This document shows positions 15,609 through 24,214 of a DNA stretch of 36,028 bases, in pieces. A program made the position numbers and the translations under genes. The stretch comes from Candidatus Segatella mututuai (GTDB lineage: Bacteria; Bacteroidota; Bacteroidia; Bacteroidales; Bacteroidaceae). Numbering within the stretch: position 1 is the stretch's first letter; each line of letters opens with the position of its first letter. The stretch is from NCBI GenBank assembly GCA_002439605.1, contig DJOI01000051.1:1-36028 (forward strand), given 5' to 3'. Below the pieces are notes generated by a model. That model searched no databases, had not been told where the DNA came from, and was given only the letters and a program-made list of their open reading frames with translations.

Positions 15609-17213
15609 GTGGCTGAAACAAAGTACATCTTCGTTACCGGTGGCGTGGTTTCTTCCTTAGGAAAAGGAATCATCTCTTCATCCATCGGTAAGCTTCTGCA
15701 AGCCAGAGGCTACAACATTACAATTCAAAAGTTTGACCCATACATCAACATCGACCCGGGTACACTGAACCCTTATGAGCACGGAGAGTGCTATGTAACA
15801 GTGGATGGAATGGAGACAGACCTCGACCTCGGTCACTACGAGAGATTCACTGGTATTCAGACAACAAAAGCCAATTCCCTCACTACAGGTCGTATTTACA
15901 AGGCTGTCATTGACAAAGAACGCCGGGGCGACTATCTTGGCAAGACCATTCAGGTGGTGCCTCATATCACCGACGAGATCAAGCGCAACGTGAAGCTCCT
16001 CGGCAAGAAATACCATTATGACTTCGTAATCACCGAGATCGGTGGTACCATCGGCGACATAGAGAGCGCTCCTTACATGGAGGCCATCCGCCAGTTGAAG
16101 TGGGAACTGGGCAAGGACGCAGTGAACGTCCACCTCACCTACGTGCCTTACCTCAAGGCTGCAGGCGAATTGAAGACCAAGCCTACACAGCACTCAGTAA
16201 AAGAGCTCCAGAGCGTAGGTATCCAGCCAGATATTTTGATTCTCCGCACAGAGAAGCATCTCGAAGAGGGCATCATGAAAAAGGTGGCAAGTTTCTGCAA
16301 TGTGGATATCGACTGCGTCATCCAGAGCGAAGACCTACCAAGCATCTACGAGGTACCCGTCAACATGCAGAACCAAGGACTCGACACCGCCATCCTCCGC
16401 AAGATGGGTGAGCCTATCGGAGAGAAGCCTGCATTAGGGCCATGGCGTGCCTTCCTCGACCGCCGCAACAAAGCTACAGAGGTGGTCAACATCGGTCTCG
16501 TAGGCAAATACGACTTGCAAGACGCATACAAGAGTATCCGCGAGAGCCTTTCTCACGCTGGTACATACAACGACCATAAGGTGAAGATTACTTTCATTAA
16601 TTCTGAGTACTTGACAGAGGACAACGTGGCCGAACAATTAAAGGGCCAGGACGGTATCGTCATCTGCCCGGGATTCGGCCAGCGTGGCATCGAGGGCAAG
16701 ATCATCGCAGCCCACTATACCCGTACCCATGACATCCCGACTTTCGGCATCTGCCTCGGCATGCAGATGATGGTCATCGAATTCGCCCGCAACGTCTTGG
16801 GCTACAAGGATGCCAACTCACGCGAGATGGACGAGAAGACTCCACACAATGTCATCGACATCATGGAGGAACAGAAGAACATCTCAAACATGGGCGGCAC
16901 CATGCGACTCGGTGCTTACGAGTGCGTACTGAAGCAAGGCTCACGTGTGTTCAATATTTACAAGAAGGAGCACATACAGGAGCGCCATCGCCATCGCTAC
17001 GAGTTCAACAACGAGTTCCAGCAGGAGTTCGAGAAGCATGGCATGATGTGCGTAGGTCGCAACCCAGAGAGCGACTTGGTGGAAATCGTTGAGATTCCAA
17101 GTCTCAAGTGGTACATCGGTACTCAATACCATCCAGAGTATCAAAGCACGGTGCTGAAACCCCATCCACTGTTTATGGACTTCGTCAAAACAGCAATTGA
17201 AAACAAAAAATAA
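15609..17213 (+). CDS. pyrG: CTP synthase
   Basis: This enzyme makes CTP from UTP, ATP and glutamine, the last step of pyrimidine nucleotide synthesis. The GTG at 15609 gives 534 residues (VAETKYIFVTGGVVSSLGKG). The synthase domain has the P-loop GGVVSSLGKG (11-20) and the conserved IQKFDPYINIDPGTLNPYEHGECYV stretch. The class I glutamine amidotransferase domain has the PGFGQRG loop, nucleophile Cys382 (FGICLGMQ), and His508 and Glu510 (YHPEYQS). All catalytic residues are intact. yidC starts 2 bp after the stop, so the two are co-transcribed. Confidence 0.97.
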   Translation: MAETKYIFVTGGVVSSLGKGIISSSIGKLLQARGYNITIQKFDPYINIDPGTLNPYEHGECYVTVDGMETDLDLGHYERFTGIQTTKANSLTTGRIYKAVIDKERRGDYLGKTIQVVPHITDEIKRNVKLLGKKYHYDFVITEIGGTIGDIESAPYMEAIRQLKWELGKDAVNVHLTYVPYLKAAGELKTKPTQHSVKELQSVGIQPDILILRTEKHLEEGIMKKVASFCNVDIDCVIQSEDLPSIYEVPVNMQNQGLDTAILRKMGEPIGEKPALGPWRAFLDRRNKATEVVNIGLVGKYDLQDAYKSIRESLSHAGTYNDHKVKITFINSEYLTEDNVAEQLKGQDGIVICPGFGQRGIEGKIIAAHYTRTHDIPTFGICLGMQMMVIEFARNVLGYKDANSREMDEKTPHNVIDIMEEQKNISNMGGTMRLGAYECVLKQGSRVFNIYKKEHIQERHRHRYEFNNEFQQEFEKHGMMCVGRNPESDLVEIVEIPSLKWYIGTQYHPEYQSTVLKPHPLFMDFVKTAIENKK

Positions 17214-17215
17214 AT

Positions 17216-19153
17216 ATGGACAAAAACAACATTATCGGTTTCATCCTGATAGCCCTCGTACTGATTGGTTTCAGTTGGTACTCGCAGCCTTCTGCCGAAG
17301 AGCAGAGAGCGGCATTCGTTCAGGACTCCATCGCAAAGGCCAAGCATGCCGAGATGGAAAAGACTGCAAAACTTGCCGCCGACAAACGCCAAGCTGAAGC
17401 CAAAGCCAAGATAGAGGCAGACTCTACCGCTCTATTTTACTCGGCTTTGAAAGGCCAAGCCAAGACTGTGACTTTGGAGAACAACAAGGTTAAGTTGACC
17501 CTCAACACAAAGGGTGGTACTGTCGAGAAGGTAGTCATCAAGGGTTATGTGGGCCACAACCTAAAGGTGAAAGACGGTTCGGCTGATGCCAAGGATGTAA
17601 CTCTCTTCGATGGCAAAGACCAAAGTTTGAAGTTCATGCTTGAGGCCAAGGAAGCCAACATCATTACCAGCGACCTCTACTTTACTCCTTCCAACGTCAC
17701 CGACTCTACCGTCACCATGACCGCCGTGGCAGGCGAGGGCAAGACGCTCACCATGACTTACACCTTGGGCAAGGACTACATGCTGCACATGAGCCTTCAG
17801 GCCAAAGGCATGGCGGGTCTGTTCTCACCTAACTATAACAAGATGGACGTGGACTGGAGCGACAAGGCACGTCAGCAGGAGCGTGGCTTCATGTTCGAGA
17901 ACCGCTACACCACCCTCACCTATCACAATGCAGAGGGTGGCACGGACTACCTCAGCGAGACCAGCGAGAAAGTCGACGAAAAAATTGAGGAGACCATCGA
18001 CTGGGTTTCTTTCAAAAACCAGTTCTTCTCTGCCATCATCGTGGCAAAGGACAACTTCGACAAAGATGCCTACATGACTTCCATCCCTCAGGAGAAAGGC
18101 TCTGGCTATCTGAAGCAGTTCCAGGCCAAGATGAAGACGGCCTTCGACCCAACAGGCAAGAAGGCATCCGAGTTTGAGTTCTATTTCGGTCCCAACGACT
18201 TCCAAATCTTGAAGAACACCGAGAAGGAAAGCACCTTCGGCAAGGACTTGGAGTTCCAGAAGCTCGTATACTTAGGATGGCCTATCATCCGTTGGATCAA
18301 CCGATTCTTCACCCTCTACGTGTTCGACTGGTTGAGCAAGATATTCCCTATGGGTGTGGTATTGATTCTCATCACCCTCCTCTTGAAGCTCATCACCTAC
18401 CCTATGGTGAAGAAGAGCTACATGAGCTCAGCCAAGATGCGTGTGCTGAAACCAAAGCTCGACGCAGCTACCGCCCAGTACAACAAGCCGGAGGACCAGA
18501 TGCAGAAGCAGCAGGCGATGATGGCGGAGTACGCCAAGTATGGCGTGAGCCCATTGTCTGGTTGTATCCCAATGTTGATTCAGATGCCAGTATGGGTTGC
18601 GATGTTCAACTTCGTGCCTAACGCCATCCAGCTCCGTGGCCAGCACTTCCTCTGGATGAACGACTTGAGCACCTACGACCCCATCTTCGAGTGGAACACC
18701 AACATCTGGCTGATTGGCGACCACCTGAGTTTGACCTGTATCCTCTTCTGTGTGGCAAACCTCCTCTACTCGTGGATGACGATGCGCCAGCAGAGAGACC
18801 AGATGGTGGGTCAGCAGGCAGAGCAGATGAAGATGATGCAGTGGATGATGTTCCTCATGCCAGTGATGTTCTTCTTCATGTTCAACGACTACTCGTCAGG
18901 CTTGAACTTCTATTACTTCATCTCCTTGTTCTTCAGTGCCGCCATCATGTGGACCCTTCGCAAGACCACCAACGACGAGAAGCTCCTCGCCATCTTGGAG
19001 AAGCGCTATCAGGAGAACAAGAGCAATCCAAAGAAAGCAAGTGGCTTGATGGCAAGAATGCAAGCTCTCCAAGAGTTGCAACGTCAGCAGCAACAAGAGA
19101 TGATGCGCAAGCAGGCTGAATTGAAAGCGAAGAAAGACCAGCTTGGAAAATAA
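17216..19153 (+). CDS. yidC: Membrane protein insertase YidC
   Basis: It inserts and folds inner-membrane proteins, alone or with SecYEG. The 645 residues fit the long Gram-negative type: one N-terminal membrane helix (about 7-22), a large periplasmic beta-rich domain (about 60-350), then the conserved five-helix insertase core from about 362, including MGVVLILITLLLKLITYPMVKKSYMSSAKMRVLKPKL and the PLSGCIPMLIQMPVWVAMF region. The C-terminal tail (about 600-645) is basic and Gln-rich, which suits ribosome contact. It follows pyrG by 2 bp and is closed by a strong terminator. Confidence 0.96.
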   Translation: MDKNNIIGFILIALVLIGFSWYSQPSAEEQRAAFVQDSIAKAKHAEMEKTAKLAADKRQAEAKAKIEADSTALFYSALKGQAKTVTLENNKVKLTLNTKGGTVEKVVIKGYVGHNLKVKDGSADAKDVTLFDGKDQSLKFMLEAKEANIITSDLYFTPSNVTDSTVTMTAVAGEGKTLTMTYTLGKDYMLHMSLQAKGMAGLFSPNYNKMDVDWSDKARQQERGFMFENRYTTLTYHNAEGGTDYLSETSEKVDEKIEETIDWVSFKNQFFSAIIVAKDNFDKDAYMTSIPQEKGSGYLKQFQAKMKTAFDPTGKKASEFEFYFGPNDFQILKNTEKESTFGKDLEFQKLVYLGWPIIRWINRFFTLYVFDWLSKIFPMGVVLILITLLLKLITYPMVKKSYMSSAKMRVLKPKLDAATAQYNKPEDQMQKQQAMMAEYAKYGVSPLSGCIPMLIQMPVWVAMFNFVPNAIQLRGQHFLWMNDLSTYDPIFEWNTNIWLIGDHLSLTCILFCVANLLYSWMTMRQQRDQMVGQQAEQMKMMQWMMFLMPVMFFFMFNDYSSGLNFYYFISLFFSAAIMWTLRKTTNDEKLLAILEKRYQENKSNPKKASGLMARMQALQELQRQQQQEMMRKQAELKAKKDQLGK

Positions 19154-19171
19154 GTTTGGAAACAAATAAGT

Positions 19172-19222
19172 AAAAAAACAGCATGGATATTGAGACAAGC
19201 TCATGTCCATGCTGTTTTTTTT
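19172..19222 (+). terminator. Strong intrinsic terminator of the pyrG-yidC operon
   Basis: The arms ACAGCATGGA (19178-19187) and TCCATGCTGT (19206-19215) form a perfect 10-bp stem, with A and T runs on either side (A 19172-19178; T 19215-19222). It may end transcription from both sides, since the DUF1846 gene on the minus strand ends at 19274. Confidence 0.85.
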
Positions 19223-19273
19223 ATGTATGCTGTTGTAGCATCAGCATTTCTTGTTCTCCCGGCACTTTTCGAC

Positions 19274-20737
19274 TCATTTCTTCAACACAGGCTCGCAAGT
19301 CAAGTCAACTCCTAACTTCTTGAAGATTCGCTGATCCACGTCGCTCAGCATCACCGTGCAATGAGCCTGGCAGCCACGGAGCTTGGGCAATTGCTCCAAA
19401 GCCTTCTTGCAGTTCTCGTCGTTCTCGGAGAGAACGGACAAGGCTACGAGCACCTCGTCGGTATGAAGGCGAGGATTATGACCACCCAGATAGCAAATCT
19501 TGGTATGCTGGATAGGCTCTATCATCGACTGGGGAATCAACTTCAACCCGTGGTCGATGCCTGCCAGATGCTTCATCACGTTCAGCAGCAATGCCGCACT
19601 GCAACCCAGCAACTCGCTGCTGTGGCCACAGATGATGGTGCCATCCTCCAGTTCGATAGCCGAAGAGGTATGTCCCGTCTGCTTCTTATGGTTCTTCGCC
19701 GCCACCGTCACCTTGCGATAATCGGAGGTGATCTTCGCCTGGTTGAAGAGCATCTGAATCTTTTGTATCTCAGCCTCGTTGCAAGCACCCTTAGCCAATT
19801 TGTTGGTGGCAGCATAGTAGCGACGGATGATTTCGTTCTTGGATGCCTCGCAGCAAACCTCGTCGTCGGAGATGCAGAATCCCACCATGTTCACGCCCAT
19901 GTCCGTAGGCGACTTGTATGGGTTGCTGCCATAGATGCCCTCGAACAAGGCATTTAATACAGGATAGATTTCAACGTCACGATTATAGTTGATGGCTATC
20001 TTGTTGTAAGCCTCCAAGTGGAACGGGTCTATCATGTTCACGTCGTTGAGGTCGGCAGTGGCAGCCTCGTAGGCGATATTCACCGGATGCTTCAATGGGA
20101 GATTCCATACAGGGAAGGTCTCAAACTTGGCATAACCAGCACGCACGCCACGCTTGTTCTCGTTGTAGAGCTGGCTCAGGCAGACCGCCATTTTCCCGCT
20201 ACCTGGACCAGGAGCAGTAACGATGACGAGCGGACGTTCGGTCTCCACATAGTCGTTCTTGCCGAAACCCTTGTCAGAGGCTATGAGATTCACATTGTGG
20301 GGATACCCCTCGATGAGATAGTGGCAGTAAGTCTTGATGCCCTCACGCTCCAGGCGCTGCTTGAAGCTGGTGGCGGCAGGCTGACCGTCGAAATGGGTGA
20401 TGACAACGGACCCCACCATGAAGCCACGGTTCTGGAACTCGCCCCTCAGTCGCAGCACGTCCTCGTCGTAAGTAATGCCAAGGTCGGCGCGCTTCTTGTT
20501 CTTCACGATGTCGTCGGCACTGATTACGATTACTATCTCGATGCTGTCGCTTATTTTCTGGAACATGCGCAGTTTGCTGTCGGGCTGGAAGCCTGGCAAA
20601 ACGCGGCTGGCGTGGTGGTCGTCGAAGAGCTTGCCCCCCAATTCGAGGTAGAGCTTTCCGTCAAACTGTGAGATTCTCTCCTTGATGTGCTCGGATTGAA
20701 TCTTCAGATACTTCTCGTTGTCAAATCCTATCTTCAT
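19274..20737 (-). CDS. DUF1846 family protein
   Basis: The protein has 487 residues from the ATG at 20737 (MKIGFDNEKYL); the open frame runs further up to 20854, but that part is low-complexity and contains the promoter box. I recognise the DUF1846 family from the N-terminal KIGFDNEKYLKIQSEHIKERI, the GGKLFDDHHASRVLPGFQPDSK stretch and the DMGVNMVGFCISDDE region. Around residues 175-183 it has APGPGSGKMA, which resembles a nucleotide-binding P-loop. It is soluble, with no signal peptide. The family is widespread in anaerobes and I know of no settled biochemical role. It stands alone with its own -7 box. Confidence 0.85.
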   Translation of the reverse strand: MKIGFDNEKYLKIQSEHIKERISQFDGKLYLELGGKLFDDHHASRVLPGFQPDSKLRMFQKISDSIEIVIVISADDIVKNKKRADLGITYDEDVLRLRGEFQNRGFMVGSVVITHFDGQPAATSFKQRLEREGIKTYCHYLIEGYPHNVNLIASDKGFGKNDYVETERPLVIVTAPGPGSGKMAVCLSQLYNENKRGVRAGYAKFETFPVWNLPLKHPVNIAYEAATADLNDVNMIDPFHLEAYNKIAINYNRDVEIYPVLNALFEGIYGSNPYKSPTDMGVNMVGFCISDDEVCCEASKNEIIRRYYAATNKLAKGACNEAEIQKIQMLFNQAKITSDYRKVTVAAKNHKKQTGHTSSAIELEDGTIICGHSSELLGCSAALLLNVMKHLAGIDHGLKLIPQSMIEPIQHTKICYLGGHNPRLHTDEVLVALSVLSENDENCKKALEQLPKLRGCQAHCTVMLSDVDQRIFKKLGVDLTCEPVLKK

Positions 20738-20761
20738 ACTTTTGAAAAAATAATTCAAGTG

Positions 20762-20769
20762 CAAAAGTA
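20762..20769 (-). promoter_or_regulatory. -7 promoter box of the DUF1846 gene (TACTTTTG)
   Basis: Minus-strand match to TAnnTTTG, 25 bp before the ATG at 20737. No TTG sits at the usual 20-bp spacing. Confidence 0.55.
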
Positions 20770-20860
20770 CAAAAAAGTATTGGTTTTTGGCTGTCAAGAA
20801 ACTAAAAATTAAATTCTGTAGCGACATAGAAGAATATACAATTAAATAAAACAAAGAGAA

Positions 20861-21112
20861 ATGATCAAGAGAAAATCATGTTTGTAAGCCTCTTGTCGAC
20901 AGGAGGCGCATCTTGGGCTGTGGCTCAACAAAACAGTAACGAGCAGACGATGACGCTCTCGGTGCAGAGCATACGATGGAGGAGATTCTCTCTACGGCGA
21001 GGTGGTCAAGCTGGAAGAGCTGACCAAGGAGTCGCAGTATATGTGGGTACTCCCGGGCCATGTACTTAGGCATCCTGCTCGACATCTACTGGCTGAAGGT
21101 AAGAGATTGCAG
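20861..21112 (+). pseudogene. Possible remnant of an exported-protein gene
   Basis: An ATG at 20861 gives MIKRKSCL and a stop. One added base would give MIKRKIMFVSLLSTGGASWAVAQQ, a convincing signal peptide with QA/AQQ cleavage, which suggests a frameshifted N-terminus. After about residue 35 the reading continues plausibly in another frame (GDSLYGEVVKLEELTKESQYMW) and then a third (MYLGILLDIYWLKV). The pieces are too short to assign a family. The rest of 20738-21246 holds only the DUF1846 promoter and the inverted repeat at 21105-21172. Confidence 0.35.
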
Positions 21113-21172
21113 CCTTCACCTTTTTTACATCAGATTTTCATTATAATATACCAAGTACCATTGGCTGCAATC
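21105..21172. repeat. 10-bp perfect inverted repeat GATTGCAGCC/GGCTGCAATC
   Basis: The arms are at 21105-21114 and 21163-21172 with 48 bp between. The spacer is A/T-rich and non-coding. It directly follows the putative gene remnant and precedes the end of the HU-like gene; it may act as a terminator-like hairpin or be part of a decayed element. Confidence 0.4.
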
Positions 21173-21246
21173 ACAACTGTCCACCACAACACCTGCGTAA
21201 CCAACAGGTCGGCCAATGCTGTGAGAGTCACGATTTATGTCTTATC

Positions 21247-21885
21247 TTACAAATTCCTCTTCACCCACACCTTATGGCTGTGGCGACCATGCGAGCGGAT
21301 GGGCGACTGAGGATCGTCGGTTATCTGCTTCAGGTCGGAGGAGGCCACCGTACGGCTCATATTGTTGAGCTGGGCATAGTCGTCAAGGCTGATAAAGCCA
21401 TGCTTCTCTATCACCTGCAAGGCTCTGGCAATGCGCTCCTCACGGGTGTACTTGCTTTTCAGCACACGCTTCACGCCGCCCATGTCTCGTTCCAGATAGC
21501 GGTCGGTCTCCAGCTTCACTTCCTTGACAAACTCGCGCGCAGCCTTGTAGTTGACGTTCTTGACGCCCACCTTGCGATAAGTCATCTTGTCGCCCTCGTC
21601 TTGCATCTCGGTAGGCTTGTCGTCCTCGAACTCCAGCGAAAGCGAATAACTGCCCAGGTTGCCTAAGTTGACATTATATCCCATGGAGAGCATTCGCACC
21701 AGCATGTCCTCGACATCTATCAGCACAGCCTCTACCATGCTGGGCGACGTACCCCGATGATAATCATGCATCATCTCGACAAACTCCTTGCGCGACAGGG
21801 TTCGGTGGATTATCATCTTGGGATATACCCTTCGCTTACCATCATGATGCACATCCGGCATCTCTTGCAACTTGTACTTGGCCAT
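21247..21885 (-). CDS. HU-family DNA-binding protein with extra C-terminal domain
   Basis: The 212 residues begin with the Bacteroidota HU-related domain (TIGR01201-like): residues about 20-130 contain HRTLSRKEFVEMM, a central helix (MVEAVLIDVEDMLVRMLSMGYNVNLGNLGSYSLSL) and basic beta-arm residues (TYRKVGVKNVNYKA). Residues about 145-212 form a second helical domain (YTREERIARALQVIEKHGFISLDDYAQLNNMSRTVASSDLKQI) that looks like a winged helix-turn-helix. The pair suggests a nucleoid protein or a specific regulator. Its leader is about 160 nt long and carries four 21-bp repeats, and a palindrome is centred on its -33 element, so autoregulation is plausible but unproven. Confidence 0.8.
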   Translation of the reverse strand: MAKYKLQEMPDVHHDGKRRVYPKMIIHRTLSRKEFVEMMHDYHRGTSPSMVEAVLIDVEDMLVRMLSMGYNVNLGNLGSYSLSLEFEDDKPTEMQDEGDKMTYRKVGVKNVNYKAAREFVKEVKLETDRYLERDMGGVKRVLKSKYTREERIARALQVIEKHGFISLDDYAQLNNMSRTVASSDLKQITDDPQSPIRSHGRHSHKVWVKRNL

Positions 21886-21958
21886 ATTTTTGTTCCTTTC
21901 TACTAAATGTCTTTGTTATTATTCTATGTTAAAATTGTTATCATCCACTCTATAGTTC

Positions 21959-22042
21959 TATGTCCTAAACTATCGAACTTATATTCTAAACTTTAGAACT
22001 TGTATTCTAAACTATCGAACTTATATCCCAAAGTTTAGAACA
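21959..22042. repeat. Four tandem 21-bp repeats in the leader of the HU-like gene
   Basis: Units occupy 21959-21979, 21980-22000, 22001-22021 and 22022-22042 without spacers. Units 1 and 3 share the core CTAAACTATCGAACT; units 2 and 4 share TTTAGAAC, so the array alternates A-B-A-B. Unit 2 is a near-palindrome (TTCTAAACTTTAGAA). The 21-bp period equals two helical turns, placing all copies on one DNA face. The array lies just after the predicted transcription start (about 22051). The rest of 21886-22291 holds the promoter, the palindrome at 22077-22098, and A/T-rich sequence in which I see nothing else. Confidence 0.8.
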
Positions 22043-22057
22043 TAGATTATTCAAGGG

Positions 22058-22088
22058 CAAAAATACAAATTATTTAGGGATAAAACAA
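22058..22088 (-). promoter_or_regulatory. Promoter of the HU-like gene: -7 TATTTTTG, -33 TTG
   Basis: On the minus strand TATTTTTG (22058-22065) and TTG (22086-22088) are 20 bp apart, the full Bacteroidota pattern. The -33 TTG falls in the loop of the palindrome at 22077-22098. Confidence 0.7.
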
Positions 22089-22098
22089 ATTTTATCCC
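22077..22098. promoter_or_regulatory. 9-bp palindrome centred on the -33 element, candidate operator
   Basis: The arms GGGATAAAA (22077-22085) and TTTTATCCC (22090-22098) are perfectly complementary around CAAA. The minus-strand -33 TTG lies in the centre. A dimeric protein bound here would block the promoter; a transcript hairpin is unlikely because the site is upstream of the predicted start. Confidence 0.6.
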
Positions 22099-22291
22099 AA
22101 ATTTAACATAACGCTCTAACGCAGCCAAAGGCGAATAAAAGAGGTTGGAACGTAAACAGTTGGGAATGAGTAGATTTGCACAAAGTTTCCAACTCGGCAA
22201 GAAGCAAGCGAGTGAGGAATATTTGCAGACAGCCTCTGAGTTTTAGCATAGGAAAACTAACTCTCGCAAGACCAAGGTGTCTTTAGCTATT

Positions 22292-24010
22292 TTATATTGT
22301 GTGTGGAGTTTTTTCGAGCACTCCCAGTTCTTTTACTTTCTTTTCAAATTTGTTTCGATCTCCGATGGCACCATTCCGTAACTTAGCTCTATAGTTATAG
22401 ATGGTATTTACTGCATAGTGTAGAAATTCGGCTATCTTGGTGCTATCATCGATACCCAGGCGAATGAGTGCAAAGACTCTTACCTTTGCTGAGAATTTGT
22501 GAGGGTCGGCGAGATGTATTTTATATTCCTCTTTCAAGAGGTTGTTGAGGTCATTTACGAAGTTAGGGAAGAGATGCAAGAATACTTTATCGAAGTTGCT
22601 GTAAAGTTCTTCCAAATCTCTTTCTTTTAGTTCGGTGCTCTTGCTAAGGTTGTATAGCTCTTGGTATTGATGGTTCTTTACCATTTTGTTTACCTTGAGG
22701 CGATATTTGTCGAGCTTATCTACATAATGGGAGCAGGCACCTAAGAATTGACCAATGTACTCCTCTTTTACACTGTTCGATTCGTTAAGCTTCTCGTTGG
22801 CAGCCTCCAGCTTTTTGTTTACAGCGTACAGTTCCTCATTGGTATGCTTAAGATTCTTGTTGGCTATAGATAGCCGTTTGTTTAGTTTCTCTAACTTTTC
22901 ATTAAATTTATTCAGCTCATTGCGAGCAATGGTAACCAGGTTGCGTTGCTTGTTGACATATAGGGCGAGCAAGGTGAGGAGTAAAGCCATGATGCTTACA
23001 GCGACAATTGCGATGGTGAGCCGCTGATTAGCTTGCTTCAGCTTCAGTTGATAGTTGTGGTCGATGGTGCCAAGTATTGGCGAAATCTGCCAACTACGGA
23101 TTTTAGTGCTGAAATTCTTGCTGGCATTCCATGAGAAGTTAATGTACTTGTAGGCATGGTTCACATCCCCCTCGTGGCTGAGTATGTCGGCGAGAATCCA
23201 AAGTGCCGCTTGGTCATTGATAGCGTTTCTTACGTCACATATCGCAGATTTGATGAGCCATCGTTTCATCATTCTCTCGTCTTTCATTGAACGATAAAGT
23301 AGGTATCTGTAATAAGCCACGATGCCATATTCGTGAGTTCCCTCTTGGCACAATTTTAGACGTTGGTCGTTGATACGAAGGGCTTCTGATAGTTTGCCTT
23401 GGTTAGAGAGCAGTGTCTCCTTGCGCATTAGGTAATCTTCGCTGTGGCAGTCGAGGATAGAAAAGAGCGAATCTCGATATGCATCTTGCAAGTGAAAGTA
23501 GCTTTGGCTTAATTCTGGGTCAATGTGTATGTTGGAAAATCCGAGCTCGCCATATACATGGTAGTATGCTTTGTAATAATTACCCTTGATTTGGGTATCC
23601 AAGAATAGCGGGTTGATGCCGTGTAGTATAGTGAGGGCTTCGGCGAATGCTCCTGAAGTGGAATATTGAAATGCCAATAGGCAACGGTAGTTAGTGGCTT
23701 CAGATGACATATGTTGTTGCTCTGAAAGTTTGATGCACTGCTGGAGATAATGTACTGCCGAATCACTTTTGTAGGCTTTGTATTCTTCGTAGAGCTTTCT
23801 GTAGGTTTCTTGCAATATATTGCCATTTGTATGTCTCTTGATGTCAAGCTTAAGTCGTTTAATGCGATTCTCTTTCTGCAGAATGTACTTTGGTGATGTT
23901 TCGATGGCTTGATCGAGTTGACGATATAACTCGGTTATGCTTTCTCCTTGGGATAAACATGGAATGGCGGCGATACACCCAAGGAAAAGGATAATGATTC
24001 TTTGTTTCAT
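22292..24010 (-). CDS. SusR-like membrane regulator with TPR-like sensor region (DUF6377-like)
   Basis: The 572 residues resemble the SusR-type regulators that sit beside polysaccharide loci. A signal peptide or first helix (about 1-20) leads into an extracytoplasmic helical-repeat region (about 25-320; repeated patterns such as YLQQCIKLSEQQHMSSEATNYRCLLAFQYSTSGAFAEAL). One membrane helix follows at about 331-350. A cytoplasmic coiled coil rich in Lys, Asn, Glu and Leu (about 355-420) leads to a C-terminal helix-turn-helix (about 500-545, FALIRLGIDDSTKIAEFLHYAVNTIYNYRAKLRN). It probably senses a glycan in the periplasm and activates the upstream operon. It is separated from that operon by a terminator and has its own promoter. 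Confidence 0.82.
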   Translation of the reverse strand: MKQRIIILFLGCIAAIPCLSQGESITELYRQLDQAIETSPKYILQKENRIKRLKLDIKRHTNGNILQETYRKLYEEYKAYKSDSAVHYLQQCIKLSEQQHMSSEATNYRCLLAFQYSTSGAFAEALTILHGINPLFLDTQIKGNYYKAYYHVYGELGFSNIHIDPELSQSYFHLQDAYRDSLFSILDCHSEDYLMRKETLLSNQGKLSEALRINDQRLKLCQEGTHEYGIVAYYRYLLYRSMKDERMMKRWLIKSAICDVRNAINDQAALWILADILSHEGDVNHAYKYINFSWNASKNFSTKIRSWQISPILGTIDHNYQLKLKQANQRLTIAIVAVSIMALLLTLLALYVNKQRNLVTIARNELNKFNEKLEKLNKRLSIANKNLKHTNEELYAVNKKLEAANEKLNESNSVKEEYIGQFLGACSHYVDKLDKYRLKVNKMVKNHQYQELYNLSKSTELKERDLEELYSNFDKVFLHLFPNFVNDLNNLLKEEYKIHLADPHKFSAKVRVFALIRLGIDDSTKIAEFLHYAVNTIYNYRAKLRNGAIGDRNKFEKKVKELGVLEKTPHTI

Positions 24011-24055
24011 TTTTATTGCTTTGTAGGTTTTTGATTGAATATTTTTATTAGACTA

Positions 24056-24086
24056 CAAAGTTACGATATTTTTAGGGCAATGGCAA
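24056..24086 (-). promoter_or_regulatory. Promoter of the SusR-like gene: -7 TAACTTTG, -33 TTG
   Basis: On the minus strand TAACTTTG (24056-24063) and TTG (24084-24086) are 20 bp apart. It stands between the operon terminator and the regulator's ATG, so the regulator is expressed independently of the operon. Confidence 0.7.
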
Positions 24087-24130
24087 ACTTTTGGTGAAAT
24101 ATATAAAAGAAATGGTGATTCTATCTGCTT

Positions 24131-24175
24131 TTATATAAAAAGAGACTGTCCCTTTTGGTAAAGGGCAGCCTCTTT
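24131..24175 (-). terminator. Intrinsic terminator of the polysaccharide utilization operon
   Basis: A long stem pairs AAAGAG (24139-24144) with CTCTTT (24170-24175), CTG (24146-24148) with CAG (24166-24168), and CCCTTT (24150-24155) with AAAGGG (24160-24165) around a TGGT loop. On the minus strand TTTTATATAA follows. It lies 40 bp beyond the last structural gene. Confidence 0.8.
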
Positions 24176-24214
24176 AATCAATCTTTCAACCTAACAGCAC
24201 CTATGAATACTATC

